Source of the DNA: Calvatia gigantea
Taxonomy: Eukaryota > Basidiomycota > Agaricomycetes > Agaricales > Lycoperdaceae
NCBI GenBank assembly: GCA_025093985.1
Contig: JACAAK010000008.1
Span: 62,001 to 126,000, forward strand
Direction of reading: 5' to 3'
DNA: 64,000 nt
This document shows, piece after piece, positions 36,136-48,899 of the stretch. Position 1 is the stretch's first letter. Each line of letters opens with the position of its first letter. The position numbers and the translations under genes were made by a program. The notes beneath the pieces were generated by a model. It did no database searches and had not been told where the DNA came from. It saw only the letters and a list, made by a program, of their open reading frames with translations.

Positions 36136-37757
36136 ATGTTGACGCCTCCTACCTGCGGTTCAAATGTCCCCGTCCTTCCCTTTGACATCTGGGAGCACAT
36201 CGCACATTATGTTCCCGATGATCAACTCGAACAGCTGTATCCCCTCAACCGCTCCTTGTTCCAACTTGCAATGTCAATTCGGTACCGCAAGCTCCTAGTA
36301 AGGGACTATCTGTATGCAATAGAGGTTCGAACGAGCAAATGGTATCGCCTCCTGTGAGTACAGTCCACTTTTTTTTTGTTTTTCTTGCCGTTAATTTACC
36401 CAACCGTTCAGTGATTATCCTCACTTGGCGCAGTATGTCCGCTCGCTCACCCTGGAACACACCAACCTCGTTGTGCCTCAGGAAGAGTACATCTCATCGG
36501 ATTATGAAATCGGCCTCACATTGCAAGGCGCCAAAGGTTTGGAATGGTTCAAGAAGGTCGCCAAAACGCGACTCTCTTTGTGGCTCTTCTGCGATACACG
36601 CGAAGGCCGAGATCACCGAGCTCTTAACCTCGATTTCGCCAAGTTCTTCACGTCACTTACCCAGCTCACAAGTCTCACGATTAAATGGGACCCTTTTCCA
36701 TCCTATGCCCCGGCAGCTCTCGATGCTTCCAACCCCTTGTTGTCGGCTGGCTGGAAGGCGCTGGGTCGTAACCTCCGTACCTTGGAAGTTCAAATGCAGA
36801 TTGACTACCTCCCACGCCTCCTTACCACGTCAGCTCCACTTCGAACAGCTCGAAAACTTCACCATCATACCCCAACCCGTGAGGCGCGACAAAAATCCCC
36901 CAATCATCAAGCCCGGTATCCTCCTGGCCACTGTTGTGCCGTTCGTCAACAAACACTCCAGTACCCTTCGATCCTTGGGTATCAGCTGGAAGGACTTTGA
37001 CCTCCCCATAGCCATGTTTCCATCCTTCGAAAAACTCCGTCATTTGCGGCGTGTCACAATTTCCGGCAGTGTTTTGGGAACTAAATTAGGAGCTGGTAAC
37101 CGGGGCCTCGAACAATTCCTTATCTTTAACTCTGATTCCCTTGTCGACGTCCATTGGCAATTTTCGCGTCCACCGGAGAGACCCCCGTCGGAAGTCGAGC
37201 ATTTGGAACAATGGTTCAACGAAGCGTCGTACAATCTCGTGCTACCAAACTTGAAGAAGCTCACATTGAGCAATCCAAACAACGTCACACTCCTCAAGAC
37301 AATACCTGCCATAACTCCTTATGTCGCCAATCACATCAAATCCCTCACGAGTCTCGCCCTCCTCGGCATCAAACTGGATCAAAATAGTCTCTTGATCCTC
37401 GTGGATGCCATCACCCCTCTCACAGAGTTTGAATTTACGACCTACATCTTCACCCTCACGATGCTGACAACTCTCGCGACCGCCTGCCCGAATCTCAAAA
37501 CTCTAAATCTCGGCTACACCCTCTTGGGGCGTCAGAATCCTGGAGCCCAGTCTGCGGAATATGGTCGAGACAAGTTTGCGGAGGATCTAGAGTCTGTTGC
37601 ACCGATTCGGTGGGGTGTACGAACGCTTATTCTGAGCGGAGACTCGGGTAGATACGATCAAGAAGGGTTTCGTCGGGAGAGGAAAATGCTTTTGGGCGCA
37701 TTGCCTGATGCGGAAACCATCAATGGGGAGTCTCGTGCCACAATATTAGCTCAGTAG
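36136..37757 (+). CDS. F-box-like protein with LRR-type C-terminal region, second gene
   Basis: Exon 1 (36136-36355) encodes a start with VPVLPFDIWEHIAHYVPDDQ and LYPLNRSLFQLAMSIRYRK, a clear F-box-like helix set. After an intron (GTGAGT to about 36410), exon 2 reads DYPHLAQYVRSLTLEHTNL, then irregular LRR segments and a conserved C-terminal half (LRRVTISGSVLG, SLTSLALLGIKLDQNSLLIL, CPNLKTLNLGYTLLG, VRTLILSGDSGRYDQEGFRR). Near 36822 one extra base breaks LPRLL from PRQLHFEQLENFTII; without it the pattern is the usual one for these proteins. The probable role is an SCF ubiquitin ligase adaptor. It is not a close copy of the F-box gene at 17.5 kb. A tRNA-Lys follows 173 bp downstream. Confidence 0.72.
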
Positions 37758-37930
37758 GGTACGATGACCATCGGTACCTGCTCTCTTGTTTCTTGTATTA
37801 TTTCAACATTACACCCTATCCTCTGATTGACCTGAACCTTGAAGTTCATTCTAAGTTTGACTGGTCTGGGCATGACTAAATTGTACAGCTGTACGTGGTA
37901 CTAAAATTTAACATCTCCTATCCTAAGCAA

Positions 37931-38022
37931 GCCCGCCTAGCTCAATCGGATAGAGCGTCAGACTCTTAAGGCAACGGGCTATTGAAATCTGAAGGCTGCG
38001 AGTTCGACCCTCGCGGTGGGCT
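37931..38022 (+). tRNA. tRNA-Lys (anticodon CUU) with 18-nt intron, second copy
   Basis: The mature sequence is identical to the tRNA at 18960-19051, including the D-arm AATCGGATAGAGC. The anticodon CTT is at 37965-37967. The intron at 37969-37986 is also 18 nt but its sequence (AGGCAACGGGCTATTGAA) differs from the other copy. The gene lies between an F-box gene and the 3' end of laccase 1. Confidence 0.93.
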
Positions 38023-38173
38023 ATTTGATAATCACATTTTTTGGGACTCGAGTATTCTTGAAATAACAAGGCTACTTGAACCGCAGCATTCCGTTGTCGT
38101 CAACTTTATGGTAATCTGACTATTATGTTATGGCTGCCGATTATATTAAAAGGGTGATATAGAAGCCAAAGAG

Positions 38174-40483
38174 TTAAAGGAGAAGTGCGAAACCGCTTAA
38201 AGCTGATGATACATCCACTAATAAAACGATGTAATCCGCCAGGTACACAGCAGGCACAAAGCTGTCTTTCAGGGGGTTGAAGTGGAGTTTATGACTTGGA
38301 ACATGTTTTACAGAGTCAGGAAGCGCATCCCAGGTAGGGCAAAGCTCATCCCAGGCAGCTAAGAATGCCATCAGCCCGAGGTTTTTCACTTCTAGCTGAA
38401 GATACATACGGGGTGGGTGATTGACGGACGGTGTTTGTGCCGGAGCCTCGGCGAACACGATGGCGAGACCTCTGGAAAACTAATCAGATATGTCCAAGTC
38501 CGAATAAAAAAAGCCGGACTCACACAAAGAGGTGGAAATCGATGTGGCTAGATGACGTTGTCTTAATTGATCATCTTAGAAGTTGCAATGAATAGAACGC
38601 ACCAGTGAAGAATCCATGGGCCGGGGTTATCAGTCCTGAAACGGATAGAAATAAAATCGCCTTGAGTTTCGCCACTGTTTACAACATCCCTTTGGATGGG
38701 ATCCAAGAAGTTGAAGCGTCCGCTATCAGCGCTTCTGACCACACTGAAGGCATGCTAGTTTGTAATATCAGTATCATGATGTAAGGAGAAGCTATGATGG
38801 ACATACCCCATGAAGGTGGAATGGGTGTGGGCCACCGGTCAAAGCACTTGGTATGTTGACCTGGACAACTTGATTCCTTTCGACGGTCAAAACGCTTCCC
38901 TCAGGGAGCAAATCTTGCGCGGTGCGGGCGCCGCTCAGAATTTGGAGTAAGACAGGCACGGAGGGCGGAGCGAAGACTCTGTCATTCATCTTGAATTTGA
39001 AGGCTACTTCGTCGAAGGCAAGTGTAACATTAAACGTGGCGTCGGCGCCGTCAGGGGTAGGCTTCCCTGGAGGGAGGGACTTGACCAACGGATGCAAGTT
39101 TGTCTCCACGAGCTTCTTCGGGTTGTTTTGCTGCTTAGATTTCGGGTCCGCGTTCGGCGCACCCTTATACCTTAGAATAGCAGAGTTGACGCCGTTCTCA
39201 AAGGTCGAGGAGAGGTTTAGTTTTCCAGTATTGGGAAGGGCACGAATCCAATAGTTGCCGATATGTTGGTTCGCATTCAGAACGACGGAATAGCGTTGGC
39301 CTATCCCGATATGGCTAAGTCTTCAGAAGGAGACAAGATGAAGGCACGTACCGGATTGGATTTGGATGGTGTTCACAGTATAGGGCCGCGTTGCAGTTCC
39401 CTCGACCTCAATGACCGTGAGATCGTGACCGTCAATAGAAAATGTGAAGTTGGGGTCGCAAGATATGGATATTAGACGGAAGCGGTAACGTTTTCCGCGA
39501 TGAACATTGACAACAGCCAGTTCAGCATTGGGGCCTCCAGGGAATCGACCCTTCCCATTTATGAGAGTGCTGTCGGCTAAAGGAATACCAGGGATTGAGT
39601 TCACCACAGTGTGGTACCTATGAATAGAGATTTAGAGCAAGCCTAACCAGAACACTGTACACCGTACCATTCCGACAATGTGATGATGGTGGATTCTAAG
39701 CCGGCATTTCAGTAATAAAATTTGATTACAATCACGAAACACTTCACCATCATCAACTATGATAGGACCAGATTAGAATCCACCATCCGAAGAGGTGACC
39801 GAGTACTTACTGTCGTAGAAGTTACGGAGAGGGTCCTTGTGGTCATAGATGATTAGTGCACCTCGTACTCCGTCGCAATATTGAATCTCTGAGATGACAG
39901 TGAGCCGAGACACTTGAAGAATAAGAAAGGGGTGGAATCACCAAAATGGGAGTGATACCAAAAAGTTCCTGCGTGGTCTGCGTTGAAGGAGTATAAAAAT
40001 GATTCGTTTGGCGCAATGGGACATTGCGTAATGCCAGCGGCACCGTCCATAAAGTTGTTGCTTCTTTGGAACAAACCGTGCCAGTGCTATTCGCTGCTCA
40101 GAATGGAATCAGGATGGCGATGTGGGTCCTTCTTACAATACTCGTTCCTCGCGATTGCGTTGGATCTGTTAGGTGATTAACGACATTGATGTTGAAACGG
40201 TCGCCCTGGAATGTCTCATGAACAAAAAAATCGATAAAAACGGGAGAATAACAATACCTTCTTTGCGGTGATCACCGGTCCAGGGTGAATACCATTCACG
40301 AGCGATGACCTAGGTTGTAGTATTAGTGGTGTGTTTAGGCAGGGGTGTCTCGACATACGCCCGTGCAAACCCATCCGGCGAGATTTCTTTGTTTGCGATG
40401 GTAATGGTTGACCTGGGACCAAGTGCTGCAAGGGCGACAGTAGCCACTGAGAGCAGGCACGCAAACTTCAGCTTCGAAAACAT
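38174..40483 (-). CDS. Laccase (multicopper oxidase), copy 1
   Basis: Secreted phenol-oxidising multicopper oxidase. A signal peptide [19 protein letters not shown] precedes [19 protein letters not shown]. All four copper-binding motifs are present: HWHGLF (about 40063), WYHSHF, HPFHLHG (about 38820), and HCHIDFH split by an intron. Other landmarks are [50 protein letters not shown] and [15 protein letters not shown]. About ten short introns are present, and every exon I read stays in frame. The C-terminus extends past [13 protein letters not shown] to a stop at 38174. The gene lies in divergent orientation to laccase 2, about 11 kb away. The enzyme is probably involved in lignin or phenolic oxidation, pigment formation or detoxification. 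The expected substrate is broad, so no specific one can be given. Confidence 0.92.
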
Positions 40484-40760
40484 CCTTCCTGAACAGAAGT
40501 GGTATCAAAGAGACGGAAGTCAACTGAGGTCAGGGGCAAGGGGACACGAAGAAAGAGATGCACTAACGTCTGTGGTTTTATACTCGTGTAGGTGGAGACG
40601 GAAATATGACAGAGTCAATCAGATGGACGCAGTCACAGATGCAGTCAACTGTCCAAGCTTACGACTGGTTGATACACCGGAAAGATCTCAATGGAGATGC
40701 AATTTCCTAGGTGCATGTCCGAGTTCGGTGACAGAGCGAGAGCGCGTCCCCCTGTGGCTG
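40484..40760 (-). promoter_or_regulatory. Laccase 1 promoter, shared with laccase 2
   Basis: Read toward the gene, this stretch matches the sequence upstream of laccase 2 over about 280 bp. Shared pieces are CAGTTGACTGCATC, ACGAGTATAAAA (the TATA box at 40576-40582, 93 bp before the ATG) and AGGAAGGATGTTTTC around the start. The two genes therefore came from one duplication that included the promoter. Confidence 0.7.
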
Positions 40761-43700
40761 TGGTTTTACAGTGAGAGTGGTCAAAACCGCAATCTGGGCG
40801 TTCACCGCGATCCAAATTGGGACACATGAGTGGATCAATTGGTTTGTGATCCACCATGAGCGGCGACTCCAGAATTCCACCAGTTCTATTCTGTGCATTC
40901 GTATTCATCCGACGGCCAAGCAATCAAGTCGTTGGACGTCTTGCAACGTTTGTCGACCCGGAAAGTGGATTGCGACCAAAAGTCTTAATCACATGGTGCG
41001 TTTGCCTGGGACCTCCATGGGAGATAACTGACTGCACATCCCAGATTGCTTTGAAACAGCTTGTACATATACGCCGCTGTCAGGGTCCCCGACGCGATGA
41101 AACCACAATCAGTTAGCCGATGTCATACCGGGGTCGCGGGGCGCTTCCCTCATCAATACCGCTCCAAAATTAGCTTACAGGTGTCAGATCCTCTTGGAGC
41201 TTACAAACAACGCGTGTACCAGACTCTTTGCCAGTAACTAGGCGCCTTGATGATGTGTCATTGCTATAATGTGGCATTTTCATCCAAACAAAGCCGAAGA
41301 TGAAGGGGACGAAAGACTTCCAGGCACAAGAACCGTATAGGCGATACAATCCTCTTAGACTTTCATAACTTTCTTAATACCACTTACCTAGGGTAAGCTT
41401 GTTTTGATGAGCCATCTCGCATGAGCCCCGAGGTGGTCAAAGCATCGCTACTTTGTTACTGCGTGCGGTCGAGGCGTTTGTGGGACAAGATTGAACTTAT
41501 CGTGGCATGCAGTGGGAAATTCAATAATGGAAATCATTCGTTATCGATCACGTCTGAGTTAGGCGCACATTCTCCCTCTCAGTCACAGGCAGGGCCTCCA
41601 ATCACCGTTGCTCATACCACGAACTCGACCATGCGGTTTGTCTTGCTGTCACGAAGGAACTTGGCGAAAAGCTCTCAGGTATGTGTGTATGTTGCCTGGC
41701 TGCTCAATGTCAACAAAATAGCCCAAGTGGGTCATTGGCAGCAAACCTATTTTGATGAGTTGTTCATCACCATGGTGTTTCAGAATATGCACGGTCCATC
41801 CTACTTCCGCCGACTTTCGCTAAAAAGATTTCGCGGGGAGATTCCTTGGAAAGCGGGGATGGTTTGTGCATAGACAGCTTGGGAGTGAAGCCGTGCTTAA
41901 ATTTAGAAACGTTTGACCCCGTCGACTGTTGGGAGTGATGTTGAAGACGTGAACTGATTGAATTACGGCTGATCGGAAGAGACTCTTCTTGCCTACATGC
42001 ATAGTTCACTCAAGTTTGCCCTTGACACCCCGCACGGATGTCGCTTTGATCCGTCGCAAGAAACACAAAATACCCAACTGCGTCGGCCACCCTCCTTTTA
42101 CGTGGATGCTTAATAGAAATTGACGGCATAATGGATTCATGCTATTCTTTATTCCGGCGCCAAACTTGTTTAGTTTCATCATCCTCAGGTAGGTCCGTGA
42201 TGTTGGTTTATCGTGACCATATGGAAGCAGGTGGATTATTTATTTTTCGAAGTACCACTAATCTGCACAGTGTAGCAGTAACAACCGAGGATCAGCATGA
42301 TATCATGGTTGGGGCTATTTACCCACTTGCTGCTCTTTCCTTGAGTGCTACCGATTCCTGTGCAACAACCAGATAATACACACTTGGAATCTCCCAATAA
42401 GTTAATCAAGAGCGTGCTGGTACGTTCCCACAGACCCTACCTCAACGCTGCCTATGAAAATTGGGTAGGTTTACGGCGTGGTATCATCGGATCGGCGGGC
42501 AATGCACAAAAAGGCCGATTTTTGCTTTTACCGTAGGGCATTACACTTATGCGTAAAGATGAGGGAGAGGTTGGTGAATTGTTAGTCAACCAAGGAAACA
42601 CCAGCCCTCCCCCATCATATTCAATACAACTGTGCCCCAAGGTAGTTGTAATGCTTGATTCCACCTACCCGAGAACCCCGTGGTGAAGAAGGGGCCATCG
42701 CGGACAGGGCATACCCCAAATGGGGAAGTACGCTCGAGGTACACCCTCTCCTGACATCCGTCGCTACGTCAATTGTCGGAGACATCAATACTTGTCGATG
42801 GAAACTGTGCGTTGACGGTTGCATCATCAGACACCTCGTATGAAGAACCAAGCAACATGCGATGTGGTCGCAGTTATCGCGACCTCGGCATCGGTTATGA
42901 GCACAATCAAGTAATGGTTCCTTGATCCGATCGCTGGCCTGCTTATCTTCACGCCGCCGTAAGGTTGGTATGTACTAAGGGACGGGATGATATTAACGGG
43001 ATGCTCGCGCCGACGCCCACCCGAGGTAGGTAGTTGTGATCTGTCGTCGTACTGTATCTTGGTATCACTTTCCGTTCCCTCAGGAGGGGCGGTTTTGCTG
43101 ACGTCCTGTCTTCCCTTTGCTAACAAATTTGGGCGAGAGCAAGTGGAGGCAGAAATTCTGGCTTTGAAGGCGGTAAGATGACGACAAGGAGAGAACAAGC
43201 GTTGGATGAACGAAGAGATGCTATGTTCATCCCGGGCGTTCCTTGCAGGTGACAGAAGTTTGGGAGTGGGTCGGCGTTTGAGGGGAGTGTCACAACACAT
43301 TTCTGAGAGTAAAGTGTAAGAGAAATCAGTCAAATAGGCTATGGATGGGTCGCTATGGGAGCAAACATAAAGAGATGTAGAATACTTTATATTGCGGGTA
43401 CTGAAAATAGGTCAATATAGAAAAGGATGGGAGCATCGGAAAGGGGGGAAAAATTAGGAGCGGATTTGCCGATGCAACGGACTATCTATCTGCCCCCCAT
43501 TGGGTCACCAGCCTACGTCTGCGAAAGTGGGTGCGTGAATCTTGGCTTTGACTTCGAATTTGGCGGGACCGAAGGACCCAAGCTGGGGGTTGTCCATTCG
43601 CGGGATTTCGTTTTTCCGCCGTTGCCGGAGACCCCTTCTGCAGCTTTGACCATGAATCATACCATGGATGTTGCTAAATGGCATGGTATCCACAATCACC

Positions 43701-43847
43701 AACTTAGCGAGGGTTGGGTATTCCTGTCTCCTAAAACGAAAAATCCGAGAAGAGCATCATATCATCCAAAGGGCTGGGTACAGACGTAAAGAGTGCGTTT
43801 AGCTGGCTATGGATACAGGCGACCTCTTTCCTCTAGTCATTAGCCGT
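40761..43847. other. Intergenic, 3.1 kb, no supported gene
   Basis: Frames up to 150 codons (such as 41421-41873 and 42827-43333) have no recognised domain, signal or splice context. The stretch separates laccase 1 from the NACHT copy 2 gene. I saw no NACHT relic here. Confidence 0.45.
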
Positions 43848-46126
43848 TTAGTACTGCGGCCATAATTTAAACCTCTCTTGTCGATACATCTCCAGCCCCT
43901 TGGCCAAGTCAATCGTTTGGAACTCTCGATAATACTCCAATTTGTAGTTGATTTCCCAAAACCAATAGATGGATTTATCACCCCGTCCAACGCGATACAA
44001 GGCTGATTCAACTTCCCCATCGGATTTGCTTGGAAAGAGGGACTTCAATCTCGAAGTGAAGCTGGTATAACAGGGTCGAATAAATTTTGTTTGTTCTCGT
44101 TGTTTGATAACCTTCCGAAAATGATAATCAGACTATAACCGACATACGTTGGAAAAAAAATACTTCACCTGTTTGAATTCAGCTAGGTCGAATTTGCGAA
44201 ACTCACTACCTCGAAGCCAAGTTATCTGAGTGCCAGGGATGGCTCTTGAATGACTCGCATAATCCCAAAAACGAGAGGTAAATGGCGCATTTGGGTAAGG
44301 ATTGAGGGTCCTCCATACGCTCGTAACGACGTAGAGATTCTTGCGATGATCACAGTCGATCTCTTCCTTGTTTTCGATAGGATAGTAAAGTTTTCTGGTA
44401 AACCTGCCAGCAACGCAGCGATAAACCCACGCTTTGACAAGGGAGTTGACGAGTTCATTTGTGTATGGGTAAGAAAGAGAGGATGCAGAATCAGGGAGGT
44501 GGGGGGCAAGCGCCAATTCTAGAAATATTTAGTCCCTGTTCACGGGTGCACGGAAGAGTCGGTATAGACTTACCTGGGCCACTCCAGCAATAACTCTTAT
44601 CATAATCGAGATGAAGGTTAGTTGCGTGCTTTGCGATTGCCGGGGCTCGCTTGATTGAGTAGCGACCCGAGCGCTTCGGATCAAGGAGGAAGTCCGCAAA
44701 TGATTTGTGGTAAAAGGAGACCATCCCACCAAGACGAAACTGGACCGCTTGGGATAACTGTGGCAAGACGGATTGGCTTGTTTCCGTGTAAGGACGAGTG
44801 GTGTCGATAGTAGGATCGAAGTGGAGGGTGTGATCAGAGTCGCGGAAGTGAATCACAGAGTTCATTTGGTTACAGATATCGTCGAGTTCAACTTTAGAGA
44901 GTCTTGTAACATTGGCCAACACAACCGCGCTCCAAGGGAAAAATCGACATAAGCGGCCAAGGACAAGGTGGACAGCCTGAAACATTTCCGGAGGAATGCG
45001 CTGCATGATCAACAAGTAGAACGCGTCCAGCTCAGCAAAAGGTGCCTCTGCAGTGCCAGAGCCATGTTTAGCACGTTCCAGGATGACATCGATGATCACG
45101 CATAAGCGCTTGTCGGGCCCAAGCGCATCGAGATGAGCGACGAAGCGAAGGACTGTTGTGGCATAAATGAAAGACCCGCTCGCAGCGGCTACAAGCGTCT
45201 CCATATCACTTTGGGATGGCCAGGGAGACTGCATCGAAAGGTTGCGGCGTCGGAGAATGTTCTCGAAACCAGCTTCGAGATAAAGCTCAATTTCTCCATC
45301 GGCGTTTCGTGAGATTGGGAGCGTTACTTTGTAAGTATGCTGAGTGACGTCTGTTGCGGCGAATGTGGCCTCGATATGTGGCTCTGGGCGGCTAAAGAAA
45401 GCCCAGCACAGCGGGATAGCACTGTTACGAGCAGCCAAGGCAACAACGCGGATAATCTCGCATTGCGCATCTACCCCCTGGCACTCATCCAGTCCATCAA
45501 CGAATACAGGGATCCTCGTCCCAATTCCCTCCCCGCTTTCCTCCAGTTCCAACAGCGGTCCGGCGATCAAGCCATGAAATTGTGACTCCATCGTTTTATC
45601 AACGAGAGTCTGATCCTGACGGATCTTCCGATCGATGAGGTCCCGGTAGGGGGGATGAATGGTGGCAAGTTGGTACGCGATGGATGGGAAGAGTGTCTCT
45701 GGTTTGTCTTGTCCATTTATTGAGAAAAAGAAGGCTGCCCCGAGCTTTTCTAGGCTCCTGAGTTTTTCAGCGCATGTTTGGGCAACAGCACTCTTTCCGA
45801 CTCCAGCAGGCCCCTTCATCCATAGTAAGGGGAGAGGAGTGTCACTGACAGCAGGGAGAGCCCAGTGTATGATGTCTTCGATATATTGTTCACGGGTTCC
45901 AGGGTAACATCTCGGTGGCGACGGGCGGGCGTTGGAATCCGTGGGCAGCTTCTGGAGCCGAAGCTCCAAGGAGGATATCGATACCTGCACTCAAAATTAA
46001 TCCTGGGGCCCGCCTTCGCTCATCTAACTTACCTGTTAGGCCCACTTGAGTTGTTAGTGATGTTCGTCGTTGTTGCAAATTGGCCACCACTGATTTCGAA
46101 ACCTTGAGCGTTGGTAAAAAACGTCA
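43848..46126 (-). CDS. NACHT NTPase (STAND, NLR-like), copy 2
   Basis: The best-preserved copy. The first exon reads MTFFTNAQGFEISGGQFATT. After one intron a single continuous frame of almost 500 codons contains Walker A GPAGVGKSAVAQT, FFSINGQDKPETLFPSIAYQ, Walker B FVDGLDECQG, FFSRPEPHIEATF and YATTVLRFVAHLDAL. It goes on with FAELDAFYLLIMQRIPPEMF and MVSFYHKSFADFLLDPKRSG. After a further intron come LAPHLPDSASSLSYPY and, in the last exon, GRGDKSIYWFWEI and REFQTIDLAKGLEMYRQERF before a stop at 43848. One extra base near 45946 (CACGGATTCC where copy 1 has CACGATTCC) breaks the start of exon 2. The N-terminal effector is only a short motif rather than a full domain. Predicted role: intracellular sensing by nucleotide-driven oligomerisation. 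Confidence 0.83.
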
Positions 46127-46735
46127 TTGAAGTAACTTGATGATTGTGAATGCGAATTGTCTGAGAGGATGAATCTCAAAACCGTCGTGGAGGGAGAAGG
46201 TCGGGGGTTTGCAGTATAAAGTGGCGCCCAGCCAACGTTCCCTGCATCCGGCGCTAACATTGGATCCCTATTCTGGCAACTTGGAGCGCCCAAACCGTGA
46301 GCGGCTACGCAGACCTGAAGGAAAAATTTCTGAGTATGTACTGTTTTCGGGAATTATTTATGCCCACAGTAACATAGTCCGGGGAAAATTGGTGCTTTGT
46401 CCAAAGAGTGGCACTAGGAACAGTACAAGACCTATACACTAGGTAGAACTTGTTGATTTAATGTTTGCCCCTGCACCTCTCCGTTCCCCTCTCACTTCGG
46501 TACTGCCACTTGGCCCTCGCTTTGAAGCGGAAGATCGCTGGGACTTGGCCAGAGACTAATCGTTGCATTTTTATTAACAAAGAGCGGTACCGTGGATAGT
46601 ACACATTCCAGGGACCTAAGTATCTCAAAAAATCAAGTCCTTGTATATGTATCAAGAAGCGGTCAAATGGATAATTCAGTCCGTTTAACGACAAAATCCA
46701 TGAAAGAATGCAGCAAACACGCCCAACTACTTCGC
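46127..46735. other. Intergenic, nothing recognised
   Basis: About 600 bp holding the promoter of NACHT copy 2 and the 3' UTR of the single-pass membrane protein gene. No motif stands out. Confidence 0.4.
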
Positions 46736-48899
46736 CTACGTTCGCGAGAAAATCTTCGCATCAGTCGACAAAGCCCTCGCCAACGGGCTAGACCTTTTCG
46801 GTTGCGAAGCTGGTAACTTGGGTCCATTCGAACCCGCTGACCCATGCTGCCCAGGAATATACGATGGTACTGGAATCTCTCGTTCACCACCAAAATCACG
46901 ACCATTATCAAACCCGACCCCAGCCTCTGGAAGCGGCGGTGCCGACTGCGTTGGCGGATGATACGAATGCGAGTACGGCGCAGACGCTTGCGAATACATC
47001 GACTCCGATCCACTCGTCGTCCCACTCACATGCGAAACATCAGAAGATTGCGAATGTAAACTCGAGTATGAAGATTTCGCATACACGTTCGGTGACCCCG
47101 GGGTTATACTAGGCGCCGCACCAGGAGGTAATCCCATCCCCCCTCCTCCTCCTCCTGTCCGATACTGTGTTGGTAAAAGGGGTACAGGGGCTACAGGTGT
47201 CGACCCACGACTGACAAATCCGAATTCTGACGTACGCGCACTAACTCCAGATGTAGAGTACGTAGAAGCAGTTGTCCCAGTTCCGGCGCTCGTCATTGTA
47301 TTCGAACCCGGTAGCGCCTGCATGTTGGGATTTACGAAAGTAGGTGCGTGTGAGGGTGTGGGTGTGGTATATCCAGACGACGTAGTCGAATACGAAGTTG
47401 GCAATGGATAGCCCGATGATGCCGGGCTTGAAGGGCGAGGTGTGGGTATGCTGTGCGCTGGGGCGGACGACGTCATGGACATGGTACCAATCTCGCGGTC
47501 AGGAGTAGCCGTACGTCCAGGGGTAGGTGACGTCGATGACTGGATTTGATTAACGTTCGGGCTGGCTAGTGCGCCTACGGGTGGGGAAGCCCGTGCATGA
47601 GGTCCGAGCCCCCCAGTGCTCCCGGGTGGTGTCGTAGAGCCTGATCGAGCCATAATCGGGGCAGCAGCAGCTGCCATGGGCACCAACGAAACGACACTCC
47701 CACTCGCGTTGTTACCATGTCCGGCAAATGGATCCACATAATCATTGCCGTCGTTTTCATCACCACCAAGCTCCTCCCTAAATATAGAACCAGACTTCCG
47801 AAGTGTGCGCGCGGAAGATCGAGGGTGCGGGTGAGGGAGAAGCAGCCCCCGTACGAAGGCTTCGTGCTCCCTGTGTCGTTGGCGTGGACGGTACAGGACT
47901 AGGGCCTGGGTAGGGATGGGTTGTGTGTGGGGTTATACGCTGTGTTACTCGCGCCAAGATTGTTCAACGGATAAGAACCAAAACCTGAACTTGTAGCACT
48001 TGGTCCCCTACTGTGGCCATACGCACCACCACCAATACCCCCGGTACTGCCATTTGATACCTCCCTATACATTCGCATCCCCCCACCTCCACCTAAATCA
48101 TCATCAAAATCTTCATCTTCCAATAATCCTTTTCTCTCCCTCCTTCTTGCCGCGCTACTCCGCAAAGCAATCTCATCCCACAACTTTTGTAGTTTATTCC
48201 GTCTGTATGCGAATACGACTCCGAGGAGGATGAGGAGGATGATAATGCCTGTGGCTGTGGTACCCGCGATGATCCCCACGCGATTCGGAGAGTTGTGTTT
48301 GGCAGTGGCGGATGCGAGTGCTGTTGGTAGCGCAGATGTTGTCTACTATATAGTGAATAAACAGTTGTCCGAACATCAAGGATGAAACATACAGTGAATG
48401 TCGACCCATCACTTCGCGTGCTGACGATTGTAGTAAATGAAGTGGTGAAAGTCGACGTTGGTAACGTGGTAGACGGAGTGGGAGGGGGTGTGTCGCTCGC
48501 AGGCAGAGGTGCTGGCGTACTCGAGGTATCTGGTTGACTTTGTGGTGCAGAGGAAGAGTCTGGTGGGGTTGAGGATGACAATGGCGGCTGCGAACTAGAC
48601 GGAGGAGGCGAGGAGGATGACGGTGGTTGTGACGACGGGGGCGTGGAAGGCTCCGAGACGGGTGGTGTACTAGATTCGCGTCAGAAATTTCCTTCATGCA
48701 AAAAAAAGTTTTCTTACGACGAGGAAGAAGGAGGATCTGGGACTGAAGTTGGCGGAGGGCCTGTACTTGAGGTGGGTGGAAGACTTGTCTATGTGAGTGA
48801 TTATGAGTTAGATAAATTTCTCCCATTCCTGACAATACTTACAACCTGTCCGGTGTCAATTGGCAGCGGAGGCGGGTCTTGTCGAGGACGGTTGGCCAT
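46736..48899 (-). CDS. Single-pass membrane protein with Ser/Thr/Pro-rich ectodomain
   Basis: Starts MANRPRQDPPPLPIDTGQV at 48899. A Ser/Thr/Pro-rich region of about 120 residues (with TTLPTSTFTTSFTTIVSTRS) precedes one hydrophobic helix, GIIAGTTATGIIILLILLG, followed by a basic stop-transfer YRRNKLQKLW. The long cytoplasmic tail is Gly/Ser-rich and contains RTLRKSGSIFREE and VDPFAGHG, patterns I recall from other agaric membrane proteins. The layout resembles fungal wall-stress sensors (Mid2/Wsc type) but no WSC domain is seen, and no clear signal peptide, so an upstream exon may be missing. Two single-base frame breaks, near 47901 and 47821, interrupt the tail. Intron borders include GTAAGT near 48843 and GTATGT near 48390. 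Confidence 0.62.

Noticed and set aside
36339..36820. Alternative intron near 36788-36831 to explain the frame change in the second F-box gene
   Set aside because: A 44-nt GT...CAG intron keeps frame but removes the usual LPRLLP-type segment; a single extra base fits the protein pattern better. I cannot exclude it.
45337..45585. Possible plus-strand gene opposite NACHT copy 2
   Set aside because: It is the antisense of the conserved NACHT Walker B region and recurs opposite every NACHT copy.
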